This document shows, piece after piece, positions 1-6,951 of a stretch of DNA of 8,599 nucleotides (position 1 is the stretch's first letter; every line of letters starts with the position of its first letter). Source of the stretch: Nitrospiraceae bacterium. Lineage in GTDB: Bacteria > Nitrospirota > Nitrospiria > Nitrospirales > Nitrospiraceae. The DNA lies in the NCBI GenBank assembly GCA_025934615.1, contig JAICXS010000058.1, positions 1-8,599 of the forward strand, read 5' to 3'. Made by a program: the position numbers and the translations under genes. The notes under the pieces were generated by a model that did not search any database, had not been told where the DNA came from, and saw nothing but the letters and a program-made list of their open reading frames with translations.

Positions 1-300
1 CCAATGAAAATATCCGCACGCAGCGGTGTCGCAATTTCGCTGGCGATGAACGCGCCGATTGTATCGCCCGTCACCCGGCGCACGATTTCGCCGGCAAGCC
101 ACCCGTACGTCATCGCGTGGTACGATGTGGCGGTTCCCGGCGGCCATACCGGGGTCTGTCGCGCCAGCTTCTCGCAGCAGCCTTCCCAATCGTATTGATC
201 TTCAATGCTGGTGGGTTCGACGAAGCCCGGCAATCCCGCCTGATGCGACAGCACCTGCGCGACGGTGATGTCTGCTTTGCCGGCCTGCGCAAATTCCGGC
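1..300 (-). other. Internal fragment of a class C beta-lactamase/EstB-type serine hydrolase, in frame with alaS
   Basis: Read in the alaS frame, positions below about 300 encode ITVAQVLSHQAGLPGF, then WEGCCEKLARQTPVWPPGTA, SYHAMTYGWLAGEIVRRVTG and IATPLRADIFI. This is the run that follows the catalytic Ser in beta-lactamase-related esterases (COG1680 type): LLSHQAGLP, a Trp/Pro/Gly stretch, the Tyr-x-His equivalent of the YxN motif (S-Y-H-A), and G-E-VVRRVTG. The SxxK motif that carries the nucleophile should lie N-terminal to this and is absent; the alaS sequence sits there instead. The C-terminal part continues beyond the window. The preceding PEFAQAGK also fits this family, which often has W-P-E-F-A-x-A-G-K before the LSHQAGL motif, so the exact crossover cannot be placed more finely than about 276-300. 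As it stands the fragment cannot encode an active hydrolase. Confidence 0.85.
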
Positions 301-2897
301 CGCCCGCCGCCCGTTCCGCCGATTTCGGCGGCCATCTCCTTGATTAATTCGCCGGCCCGCACCCGACCGACCACATCTTTGGTCACCGCTACAAGTAAGG
401 CGACCTTTCCGTCCTGGACTGAACCTAAGGCGATCACGCCGCTCTGCAACTTATCGCGCAGTTGATCGACGAGCGCACGCAGTTCGGTCATCGCCATGCC
501 GTCTGCTCGCTGCGCATGAACCCGAATACCCTGTATGATCCGCACGTCGGCTTCGTCCTTCGCCCCGCTGGCCAATTTCAATTTCACCTGCTCCAGTTCA
601 CGTTCTTTGTCTTTTAATTGCGTGAGGAGCTTCCGTGTTTTGGCCACCAGCTCGGAGGGGCCAACTTTGAGCAGATCCGTCAATTCGCGAATCTCAGTCT
701 CCAGTTGTTTCACGTGCGCCATCGCGCCGCTGCCGGTCAGCGCTTCCATTCGCCGCACGCCGGCCGCTACGCCGGTTTCAGACATGATCCGGAACGATCC
801 GATTTCTCCCGTTTGACCGCAATGCGTGCCGCCGCATAATTCTTTGCTGAACGTATCGATGGCAACGACGCGTACCGTGTCGCCATACTTATCGCCGAAG
901 AAGGCCAACGCCCCGGCGGACACAGCTTCCTGAATGCCCATGACATTCGTCTGCACACGCGCATTCCGGCGCACCTGTTCATTCACTAGCGCTTCCGCTT
1001 CATCGATATCGCGAGAGGACAACGGTTTAAAATGGGCGAAATCGAACCGCAACCGGTTCGGGGCCACCAATGAGCCGTACTGCTTGACGTGCGGACCGAG
1101 GATTTCCCGGAGCGCGGCATGCACGAGGTGCGTGGCCGTATGATTTCTCGCGGCATCCATACGAGTCGTCGAATTCACCGTCGCATGCACGCGCTCCCAT
1201 TCTCGCACACGACCGGCGCGGACGATGCCTTTATGCAAAATCACACCGGGGACTGCGCGTGTCGTCTCATGGATCTCCACGCGACCCTCAGGTCCATTGA
1301 TCAGGCCCTGATCGCCGACCTGTCCTCCGCCTTCAGGATAAAAGGGCGTGACGTCCAACACCAATTCGACCTCGTCGCCTTCCACCGCGTCCTGCACGAG
1401 TTGGTCATTCTTAAGGATCGCTTGAATGAGCCCATTGGCCTCGCGCTGGTCATACCCCACGAACTCGGTGGCGACGTACTTCAGAATCCTCGGTTGGTCT
1501 TCCTGCAGATGGACGGAAATCGCTTCGGATGATTTTATTTTCCCCATCAACTCTTCGATCGCCGGCTTCGCGGCCACGACCTCAAACCCAGCCGATTTTC
1601 TGGCGCGCTCCCGCTGTTCCTCAAGCGCACGCTGAAAGCCCGCCTCGTCCAGCATCAGGCCGTGCTCTCGCGCCGCTTCGGTAATGAGATCGATCGGAAA
1701 GCCATAGGTGTCGTAGAGCTTGAACACTTGTTCGCCGGCAAGAGTCGTCCGCTTCGCAGCCTTCGCCTTGGCGACCAGATCGTTCAGAATCGGTAACCCT
1801 TGATCCAGCGTCGCAATGAAGCGCTCTTCCTCACCCTGCGTCACGTCGGCAATCGTCACTGCGGCGCCCGGCAATTCGGGATACGGTTCCCCCATCTGGT
1901 CGACGACGGGACGGGTCAATTCATAGAGAAACGGCTCGGACACTCCTAATAACCGTCCGTGCCGAGCCGCGCGCCGAAGAATGCGGCGCAGTACGTAGCC
2001 GCGGCCTTCATTGGACGGCAAAACTCCATCGGCAATCAAAAAGGACGTTGCGCGCAAGTGATCGGCGATGACGCGCATCGAGCGATCGGCGTGCGCATCC
2101 TGACCGTAGCGCTGTCGTGTGCGCGTGGCGATCGCCGCGAGAATCGCCGTGAAGAGATCCGTGTCATAGTTGCTGGTGACGCCCTGCACCACTGCCGCGA
2201 GCCGCTCCAAGCCCATCCCCGTATCGATGCTGGGTTTCGGCAATGGCGTCAGCGTGCCTTTGGCATCCCGGTTGTATTGCATGAACACGAGATTCCAAAT
2301 TTCCATCACGCGATCCCCATCTCCGTTGGGGATCTCGTCACCAGGCACGCCGGGCCCTTGATCGTAGTGAATCTCGGAACAAGGCCCGCACGGGCCGGTT
2401 TCGCCCATCTGCCAAAAATTGTCTTTCTCATTGCAACGCATGATGCGGGACGGCGAGACACCGATCTCCTGTTCCCAGATGCGAGCCGCTTCGTCATCGT
2501 CGCGAAAGATCGTGACCCACAATTTGTCTTTCGGCAGACCGACGGTCTGCGTCAGAAATTCCCAGCCAAACTGAATCGCCTCCTTCTTGAAGTAATCGCC
2601 GAAGGAGAAATTGCCGAGCATTTCAAAAAACGTATGATGCCGTCCCGTGTAACCGACATTTTCCAAATCGTTGTGCTTGCCGCCCGCTCGCATGCACTTC
2701 TGCACCGTGACGGCCCGCTTGTACGGACGGCTGTCTTCGCCGAGAAACACACCCTTAAATTGATTCATCCCGGCGTTGGTAAAGAGCAAGGTCGGATCGG
2801 CTTGTGGAATGAGCGAAGAACTGGGGACGGGCTGATGCGCATGGCGTTCGAAATAGTCGATAAAGGCCTGGCGAAGTTGCTGTGCAGTCTGCTTCAT
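1..2897 (-). CDS. alaS: Alanyl-tRNA synthetase (AlaS), 3' end replaced by foreign in-frame sequence and open at the window edge
   Basis: Charges tRNA(Ala) with alanine in the cytoplasm and hydrolyses mischarged Ser/Gly-tRNA(Ala). Class II catalytic motifs are clear: FTNAGMNQFK near residue 39, TGRHHTFFEMLGNFSFGDYF near 84-103, GPCGPCSEIHYD near 168-179, and SIDTGMGLERLA near 223-234. The editing domain shows FYPEGGGQVGDQG, the zinc-site pair H586-x3-H590 (HTATH), and C688-GGT-H692. The C-terminal DHHA1 domain ends in the diagnostic GGTGGGRPEFAQAG near residues 863-873. The ATG at 2897 gives the normal N-terminus and has AAGGG at 2902-2906, four bases upstream. A genuine AlaS would stop about 15-20 residues after QAG. 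Here the frame stays open for 965 codons to the window edge, and from about codon 875 it encodes a serine hydrolase (separate entry). Identity of residues 1-873 is certain; the end of the gene is not its native end. It lies about 100 bases downstream of recX on the same strand. Confidence 0.95.
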   Translation of the reverse strand, partial: MKQTAQQLRQAFIDYFERHAHQPVPSSSLIPQADPTLLFTNAGMNQFKGVFLGEDSRPYKRAVTVQKCMRAGGKHNDLENVGYTGRHHTFFEMLGNFSFGDYFKKEAIQFGWEFLTQTVGLPKDKLWVTIFRDDDEAARIWEQEIGVSPSRIMRCNEKDNFWQMGETGPCGPCSEIHYDQGPGVPGDEIPNGDGDRVMEIWNLVFMQYNRDAKGTLTPLPKPSIDTGMGLERLAAVVQGVTSNYDTDLFTAILAAIATRTRQRYGQDAHADRSMRVIADHLRATSFLIADGVLPSNEGRGYVLRRILRRAARHGRLLGVSEPFLYELTRPVVDQMGEPYPELPGAAVTIADVTQGEEERFIATLDQGLPILNDLVAKAKAAKRTTLAGEQVFKLYDTYGFPIDLITEAAREHGLMLDEAGFQRALEEQRERARKSAGFEVVAAKPAIEELMGKIKSSEAISVHLQEDQPRILKYVATEFVGYDQREANGLIQAILKNDQLVQDAVEGDEVELVLDVTPFYPEGGGQVGDQGLINGPEGRVEIHETTRAVPGVILHKGIVRAGRVREWERVHATVNSTTRMDAARNHTATHLVHAALREILGPHVKQYGSLVAPNRLRFDFAHFKPLSSRDIDEAEALVNEQVRRNARVQTNVMGIQEAVSAGALAFFGDKYGDTVRVVAIDTFSKELCGGTHCGQTGEIGSFRIMSETGVAAGVRRMEALTGSGAMAHVKQLETEIRELTDLLKVGPSELVAKTRKLLTQLKDKERELEQVKLKLASGAKDEADVRIIQGIRVHAQRADGMAMTELRALVDQLRDKLQSGVIALGSVQDGKVALLVAVTKDVVGRVRAGELIKEMAAEIGGTGGGRPEFAQAGKADITVAQVLSHQAGLPGFVEPTSIEDQYDWEGCCEKLARQTPVWPPGTATSYHAMTYGWLAGEIVRRVTGDTIGAFIASEIATPLRADIFI

Positions 2898-2999
2898 AAT
2901 ACCCTTCAGGTTTTAATCCTCAGTCTTTGGTTGGTGGTTTTGAATCTTGGAACAGCATTGCCGCTCAACACTACGAACTACAAAACTAACCCTACGCGG

Positions 3000-3449
3000 C
3001 TATTCCAGCCGCGCAACAATCGTCTCAATCGTCTCTTCACTGAATCCCCAGCGCCGGAGAAAACTCGGGGTCACGGCTCGCGATCCGGCCAACTTCAGCG
3101 CTACTTCTCGCTCACTGGTTTCGCTGTACAACTCTTCAACGGTGACGGCGATGATGTGCGCCTCCAAGCCTTGCCTCTCCAGTTCCTGCTCCAATCGCTC
3201 CCGTCCCATCGGTTTCCGAGCAAGTCGGTCGCGAGCCCATTGTCGTGCATACGCATCGTCATCCAAATACCCGAGACGCTGAAATTTTGCGATGGCGCTT
3301 CGGATGCCGGTGGGAGACGCGCCTATTCGAGTCAAGTATGCTGTCATGTGAGCAATGGTCCTAGGGCGGCGGGCCAGATACCGAAGAGCGGCCTGATGAA
3401 TAAGGTCGGACGCTCCACGTTCAATGGGCTTAGGCAGAGGCACCGTCAT
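3000..3449 (-). CDS. recX: Regulatory protein RecX
   Basis: 149 residues, a normal RecX length. RecX binds RecA filaments and modulates, usually inhibits, strand exchange and the co-protease activity. The core signature is present near residues 58-94: LGYLDDDAYARQWARDRL followed by G-R-E-R-L-x-x-E-L-x-x-Q-G-L. N-terminal three-helix repeat features (A-L-R-Y-L-x-x-R-P-R-T, L-x-R-I-G) come before it and the C-terminal repeat (FLRRWGFSEETIETIVARL) follows. The ATG at 3449 is preceded directly by an in-frame TAG (3450-3452), so translation cannot begin further upstream; no good Shine-Dalgarno sequence is visible there. It sits 89 bases downstream of recA on the same strand, as in many bacteria. 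A stem-loop in the gap may limit read-through from recA. Identification is firm. Confidence 0.93.
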   Translation of the reverse strand: MTVPLPKPIERGASDLIHQAALRYLARRPRTIAHMTAYLTRIGASPTGIRSAIAKFQRLGYLDDDAYARQWARDRLARKPMGRERLEQELERQGLEAHIIAVTVEELYSETSEREVALKLAGSRAVTPSFLRRWGFSEETIETIVARLE

Positions 3450-3481
3450 CTATACGGCACGTGAGAAGTATCACCCGGCGG

Positions 3482-3513
3482 CAGTGATCTTGACTCACTT
3501 CGCCAAATCACTG
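3482..3513 (-). terminator. Inverted repeat between recA and recX, possible attenuator
   Basis: Arms CAGTGAT (3482-3488) and ATCACTG (3507-3513) pair perfectly over 7 bases around an 18-base loop whose own ends (TTG/CAA) could extend the pairing. No T-tract follows in the minus-strand direction, so this is not a strong intrinsic terminator. It could be a weak attenuator or processing site that lowers recX expression relative to recA, a logic known from other bacteria. The functional reading is inference. Confidence 0.3.
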
Positions 3514-3538
3514 GATCGGATCATTACATTGGCAATAC

Positions 3539-4669
3539 TTATTTCCCGACGCTCCGCGCCAAATCGCGACGTGGCGGTTCCGGCATTGTGCGTTTGCCGT
3601 CAGGATTTTTCTCCTCATGGCGAGGTTCCTTCGTCTCCATCGGCTTGTCGCCCTGCCGCATCGGTACGCCCGCGGCGTCCCTGACGCGCCCTTCAATTTC
3701 CTTGGCGAGGACCACATTCGTTTTGAGAAAATCACGGACGGCCTCGCGGCCTTGACCCAGCCGTTCCCCTTTATAGGAGTACCACGCGCCCGACTTGTCG
3801 ATCACCTTCTTGTCGACCCCTAGATCGACCAATTCGCCGGGTTTCGAAATACCCTCGGCGAACATGATATCGAACTCGGCCTGTTTGAAGGGCGGCGCCA
3901 TTTTGTTCTTGACCACTTTGACCCTAGCTCGGCTGCCGGTCACATCCTGCCCTTCTTTGATCGATTCGATGCGACGGATGTCGAGCCGAACCGAAGCATA
4001 AAACTTCAGCGCGTTGCCGCCCGTCGTCGTTTCCGGATTGCCGAACATCACGCCGAGTTTCATCCGTATCTGATTGATGAACACCACGGTCGTCTGACTT
4101 TTAGAAATCGCCGCCGTCAGTTTGCGCAGGGCTTGGGACATCAGCCGGGCTTGCAGCCCCATATGCGCGTCACCCATCTCGCCTTCAATCTCCGCTCGGG
4201 GCACCAGCGCGGCAACCGAGTCCACCACGATGATATCGATTGCGCCGCTGCGCACCAACGTTTCCGCAATTTCCAATGCCTGTTCGCCGGTGTCCGGTTG
4301 CGACACCAGCAGATCATCCGTCTGCACGCCGAGTTTTCTGGCGTAGCCGAGATCCAGCGCATGTTCCGCATCGATAAAGGCCGCGATACCGCCCATTTTT
4401 TGCGCTTCGGCAATGACATGGAGCGTCAAGGTGGTCTTACCCGACGCTTCCGGTCCAAAAATCTCGATGACACGTCCGCGGGGCAACCCCCCGACACCGA
4501 GCGCAATATCCAAGCCCAAGGAGCCGGTTGGAATGGCCGGAATATCGACCGCTGCTTCCGCCGTTCCCAGTTTCATGATGGCCCCTTTCCCATACTGCTT
4601 TTCAATTTGGGAAAGCGCCAGATCCAGCGCACGTTTCTTTTCTGTCGTGTCGGCGGTTCGGTCGGCCAT
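3539..4669 (-). CDS. recA: Recombinase RecA
   Basis: 376 residues. The ATP-dependent DNA strand-exchange protein and SOS co-protease, acting on single-stranded DNA in the cytoplasm. Visible landmarks: Walker A GPEASGKT at residues 72-79, catalytic Glu in DAEHALD (E102), Walker B IIVVDSVAAL from about 146, EGEMGDAHMGLQARLMSQA at 162-180, loop L2 around GVMFGNPETTTGGNALKF (206-223), and the ATP-cap/core segment GGNALKFYASVRLDIRR. The C-terminal domain (KPGELVDLGV, GAWYSYKGERLGQGRE) is complete. The tail after residue 340 is Pro- and Arg-rich with roughly balanced charge, unlike the acidic tail of the E. coli protein. The ATG at 4669 gives a standard N-terminus and has a near-perfect ribosome binding site, AAGGAGGG (4678-4685), eight bases upstream. 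It has its own -10 box in the 74-base gap after thpR. Confidence 0.98.
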   Translation of the reverse strand: MADRTADTTEKKRALDLALSQIEKQYGKGAIMKLGTAEAAVDIPAIPTGSLGLDIALGVGGLPRGRVIEIFGPEASGKTTLTLHVIAEAQKMGGIAAFIDAEHALDLGYARKLGVQTDDLLVSQPDTGEQALEIAETLVRSGAIDIIVVDSVAALVPRAEIEGEMGDAHMGLQARLMSQALRKLTAAISKSQTTVVFINQIRMKLGVMFGNPETTTGGNALKFYASVRLDIRRIESIKEGQDVTGSRARVKVVKNKMAPPFKQAEFDIMFAEGISKPGELVDLGVDKKVIDKSGAWYSYKGERLGQGREAVRDFLKTNVVLAKEIEGRVRDAAGVPMRQGDKPMETKEPRHEEKNPDGKRTMPEPPRRDLARSVGK

Positions 4670-4677
4670 GCGATGCG

Positions 4678-4685
4678 CCCTCCTT
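4678..4685 (-). promoter_or_regulatory. recA ribosome binding site
   Basis: AAGGAGGG on the minus strand, eight bases before the ATG at 4669. It is the strongest Shine-Dalgarno sequence of the minus-strand cluster and fixes the recA start. Confidence 0.85.
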
Positions 4686-4712
4686 CGGCTTCAGCGGTTG
4701 CAGAGTTCGCCA

Positions 4713-4728
4713 ATTATACTCAATTGAG
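4713..4728 (-). promoter_or_regulatory. Putative recA promoter -10 box with adjoining palindromic operator candidate
   Basis: The minus strand reads CTCAATTGAG followed at once by TATAAT. TATAAT (4713-4718) is a perfect -10 hexamer, 44 bases upstream of the recA start codon. CTCAATTGAG (4719-4728) is a perfect 10-bp palindrome in the spacer. No good -35 hexamer is found 16-18 bases upstream (the 17-base position reads TAGGTT), as expected of an activated or extended promoter. The palindrome could bind a dimeric repressor such as LexA, but it is not a LexA box type I recognise. Confidence 0.5.
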
Positions 4729-4743
4729 GCAGGTAAACCTAGG

Positions 4744-5340
4744 CTAGACTTTGGCGTTTCCAAGCATGGCCTGACCGAGACGCGAGTATACCGACCCGGA
4801 AGGCGTCCGCTCACTTTTCATCAAGGCCATGGCCCGAATGGGCACGGTGCCTCTGCTCGTGACGTCTCGCATTACGCCGCTGTCCGCTAAGGCGTTTCCA
4901 ATAGTGCGGCTCTGCTCTTTCACGCGCGCCAGTGTGAGATGCGGCGAATACGGTTTGGGTTCGACATGAAATCCTAAGGGCATGAGTGCCGCCTCGATGC
5001 ATTCAGCCAGCCGAATCAGCCGATCGGTTCGACCTGCGAGGCCCACCCACAAGACACGCGGCGCATGAAGAGTCGGAAATACCCCGAATCCTTTCACCTC
5101 GACTGAAAATGGCTCGTACTCGTGTCCGACTTTTTCCAACGCGTGTAGAATGTCCGCAACTCCATCCTCCTCGATGTCTCCCAGGAATTTAAGGGTCAGG
5201 TGAATAGATTCCACCCGCACCCATTGCAGCCGAACCCCCGGCGCCAGACCGTGCAATTCGTGCTTCAAGCTCTCCTGCACACTGCTGATCGCTTGCTTGA
5301 GGGTCGAATCCAGTTCGACCGCGATGAACGTTCTAAGCAT
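4744..5340 (-). CDS. thpR: RNA 2',3'-cyclic phosphodiesterase (ThpR/LigT family)
   Basis: 198 residues, slightly above the usual 175-190. A 2H-family phosphoesterase that opens 2',3'-cyclic phosphate RNA ends to 2'-phosphates; historically called 2'-5' RNA ligase for activity on tRNA halves. Both signature motifs are present and well spaced: H47-L-T-L within SIHLTLKFLGDI and H134-L-T-L within YSPHLTLARV. The N-terminal RTFIAVEL (residues 3-10) is typical. The C-terminal I-R-A-M-A-L-M-K-S is the expected last strand, followed by G-S-V-Y-S-R-L. The ATG at 5340 overlaps the cinA stop (5333-5335), so the two are probably translationally coupled, and cinA-thpR is a recurrent pair in bacteria. The partner RNA in this organism is unknown. 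Family assignment is firm. Confidence 0.93.
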   Translation of the reverse strand: MLRTFIAVELDSTLKQAISSVQESLKHELHGLAPGVRLQWVRVESIHLTLKFLGDIEEDGVADILHALEKVGHEYEPFSVEVKGFGVFPTLHAPRVLWVGLAGRTDRLIRLAECIEAALMPLGFHVEPKPYSPHLTLARVKEQSRTIGNALADSGVMRDVTSRGTVPIRAMALMKSERTPSGSVYSRLGQAMLGNAKV

Positions 5341-6613
5341 GGACCCTGTCTATGGCCATGTCCTTAAGCCACAGCCGCACCATATTTAACGCGGCTTGCG
5401 AGGCCCGCATTTTAATGCTATGGCGGTCGCCATGAAAGCGGAACTCCTCGGTGAGCGTGTCCTGAAAGAATCGCCGTGAAGTCTTGGCGTTCAATCCAAT
5501 GTAGACCAGGCCTACCGGTTTATGCACCGTGCCGCCGCCGGGCCCGGCAATGCCGGTGACGCTGAGTCCGATGTCGGTGTGGCTTTTCAGCCGGATGCCT
5601 TTGGCCATCGCTGCGGCAACGTGCGCACTGACGGCTCCATGGCGCCGCAGCAGCGCAAGGGGAATCCCTAGGACCTCGTGTTTCGCTTCGTTGCTATAGC
5701 TGATGACACCTCGATCGAAATAGCGGGAGCTGCCGGGCACTTGGGTGAGCCGATGCCCGATCAGACCGCCCGTGCAGGATTCTGCCACTGCAAGCGTCAG
5801 CCCCTGCTTCGCCAATTCTCGGCCGACGATGTCTTCCATCGTCTGGTCGCCCTCTGCATAGACATGCCGATGCAGCCGGCGCTTCACGGCCTGCACCAGA
5901 CGATCCAGGGGTGTAGCCCGAGAGGGAACCGCTCGGGCCGTCAACGCGATCGTCACGCCAAGAGGTGAAGCGAGAAGACCGAGTTCAATGGAGCGATACG
6001 TTTTCATAAGATCGCTCAATTGCCGGTCGATCTCGGATTCGAATAGTCCGAACGTATGCAACAGTCGCCGTTCGATCCGCCTGTCGTCCCGAGTGCCAAC
6101 GGTCACAAGGTGTGGAACGACCGCGGCATCGAACATCGCATCGGCTTCTCGCGGCACTCCGGGTAAGGCGGCAATGAACGACCCGTTCCATTGGAGCGAA
6201 AACCCCGGAGCGGACCCGACGGGATTGGCGAGAACATCCGCACCGGAAGGAATCAATGTTTGCCTTAATTGCGCAACCGTAGGAGTACGGCCCCACGCGG
6301 CAAGACGGGCCGACATGCCGGCAAAGGCTTCGGCGCGGCGGCGCAAGGGGCGGCCGACGGCGCGGGCCACAGCTTGGCGCGTGCAATCATCGCTGGTCGA
6401 TCCTAACCCGCCGGTCAGAATCACGATCTCGGCGCGACGGGCGGCCGTGGTGAGAACGGTGACAATATCGTCTTCCGAATCGCCGACGATGGATTTAAAT
6501 CGCACCTCGACCCCGAGTGCGCCGAGTCGTTCCGAGAGGAAGACGGAATTCGTATCCAAGCGGCCGCCAATCAGCAATTCCGATCCGACGGCAATAATTT
6601 CTCCGCGTTTCAT
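5333..6613 (-). CDS. cinA: CinA family protein: ADP-ribose pyrophosphatase-like N-domain plus PncC nicotinamide-nucleotide amidase
   Basis: 426 residues, the full two-domain length. The N-terminal molybdopterin-binding-fold domain (COG1058, residues about 1-170) shows EIIAVGSELLIGG, D-T-N-S, TGGLGSTSDDCT (67-78) and ALPGVPRE (149-156). The C-terminal PncC domain (about 258-420) shows AESCTGGLIG (277-286, with the expected nucleophile S279), GVISYSNEAK (302-311), HGAVS, and SVTGIAGPGGGT (351-362) followed by K-P-V-G-L-V-Y-I-G. PncC deamidates nicotinamide mononucleotide to nicotinate mononucleotide for NAD recycling; the N-domain hydrolyses ADP-ribose in characterised homologues. One departure from consensus is Ser72 where TGGLGPT is usual. 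The start at 6613 gives the canonical N-terminus but has no Shine-Dalgarno sequence; the promoter placement suggests a leaderless message. It overlaps thpR by 8 bases, forming an operon. Confidence 0.95.
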   Translation of the reverse strand: MKRGEIIAVGSELLIGGRLDTNSVFLSERLGALGVEVRFKSIVGDSEDDIVTVLTTAARRAEIVILTGGLGSTSDDCTRQAVARAVGRPLRRRAEAFAGMSARLAAWGRTPTVAQLRQTLIPSGADVLANPVGSAPGFSLQWNGSFIAALPGVPREADAMFDAAVVPHLVTVGTRDDRRIERRLLHTFGLFESEIDRQLSDLMKTYRSIELGLLASPLGVTIALTARAVPSRATPLDRLVQAVKRRLHRHVYAEGDQTMEDIVGRELAKQGLTLAVAESCTGGLIGHRLTQVPGSSRYFDRGVISYSNEAKHEVLGIPLALLRRHGAVSAHVAAAMAKGIRLKSHTDIGLSVTGIAGPGGGTVHKPVGLVYIGLNAKTSRRFFQDTLTEEFRFHGDRHSIKMRASQAALNMVRLWLKDMAIDRVHA

Positions 6614-6619
6614 CGGTGG

Positions 6620-6648
6620 ATGCTAACATTGGATAGAGAGGGGGTCAA
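6620..6648 (-). promoter_or_regulatory. Putative sigma70-type promoter of cinA
   Basis: The minus strand has TTGACC (6643-6648; 5 of 6 to consensus), a 17-base spacer, and TAGCAT (6620-6625; 4 of 6). Transcription would begin about 6-8 bases after the -10 box, at or within a base or two of the A of the cinA ATG (6613). This agrees with the missing ribosome binding site. The promoter call rests on consensus match only. Confidence 0.45.
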
Positions 6649-6677
6649 TGAGAACGGGCAGTAAACAGTGAGCGATT

Positions 6678-6884
6678 TTATGGCGATTGATTAGACCAGC
6701 GTGCGGCATTGTCTTGATGCAAGCGCTCAGCCTCTTCAAGGACGAGATAGGATTGCAATCGAACGGTATAATTTCGGAGCACGTTCAACTCATCTTCGGT
6801 AAAACTGCCATGGTCTCGAAACTCGGCAAACAGCATGTCGGAGCAACGAAGAAATTCTCGTACCGGCTTCCTCAGTCGTTCCAT
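6678..6884 (-). CDS. Small conserved-looking protein of unknown function (68 residues)
   Basis: I do not recognise a family. The protein is 68 residues, charged and predicted mostly helical: a basic N-terminus (MERLRKPVREFLRCSD), a middle F-T-E-D-E-L-N-V-L-R-N-Y, and an amphipathic C-terminal helix (VRLQSYLVLEEAERLHQD). It has no signal peptide, no membrane segment and only one Cys. What supports it as a real gene is the ribosome binding site AAGGAG (6891-6896) exactly six bases before the ATG at 6884, plus a plausible promoter further upstream containing a 24-bp palindrome. It ends with TAA at 6678-6680, 64 bases before cinA on the same strand, so read-through into cinA is possible. It may be a small regulatory or binding protein, but that is inference only. 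Confidence 0.7.
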   Translation of the reverse strand: MERLRKPVREFLRCSDMLFAEFRDHGSFTEDELNVLRNYTVRLQSYLVLEEAERLHQDNAARWSNQSP

Positions 6885-6890
6885 TCACAG

Positions 6891-6896
6891 CTCCTT
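6891..6896 (-). promoter_or_regulatory. Ribosome binding site of the 68-residue gene
   Basis: AAGGAG on the minus strand, six bases from the ATG at 6884. This optimal spacing is the main reason for accepting the short gene. Confidence 0.75.
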
Positions 6897-6927
6897 CTAG
6901 AAACACTCCATGCGTACCTCGTCGTAA

Positions 6928-6951
6928 ATAATTAAAGCATGCTCCAATTAT
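6928..6951. promoter_or_regulatory. 24-bp imperfect palindrome, candidate operator
   Basis: ATAATT (6928-6933), two bases, the perfect 8-bp palindrome AGCATGCT (6936-6943), two bases, then AATTAT (6946-6951). Ten of twelve base pairs are symmetric; only the aa/cc positions break symmetry. It covers the -10 hexamer and most of the spacer of the putative promoter of the 68-residue gene, the usual site for a dimeric repressor. It lies in an AT-rich patch within otherwise GC-rich DNA. Confidence 0.5.

Noticed and set aside
2898..2999. Possible promoter or T-box-like leader upstream of alaS
   Set aside because: No convincing -35/-10 pair, T-box motif or stable hairpin could be found; only a ribosome binding site is supported.
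1959..3464. 501-codon open frame on the plus strand
   Set aside because: It lies entirely antisense to alaS and recX, which are unmistakable; its product has no recognisable domain, and such long antisense frames are common opposite GC-rich genes.
4133..4747. 204-codon plus-strand frame opposite recA
   Set aside because: Antisense to recA, no ribosome binding site and no family resemblance.
5988..6626. 212-codon plus-strand frame opposite cinA
   Set aside because: Antisense shadow of the CinA N-domain; low-complexity Arg/Ser/Thr-rich product with no domain.
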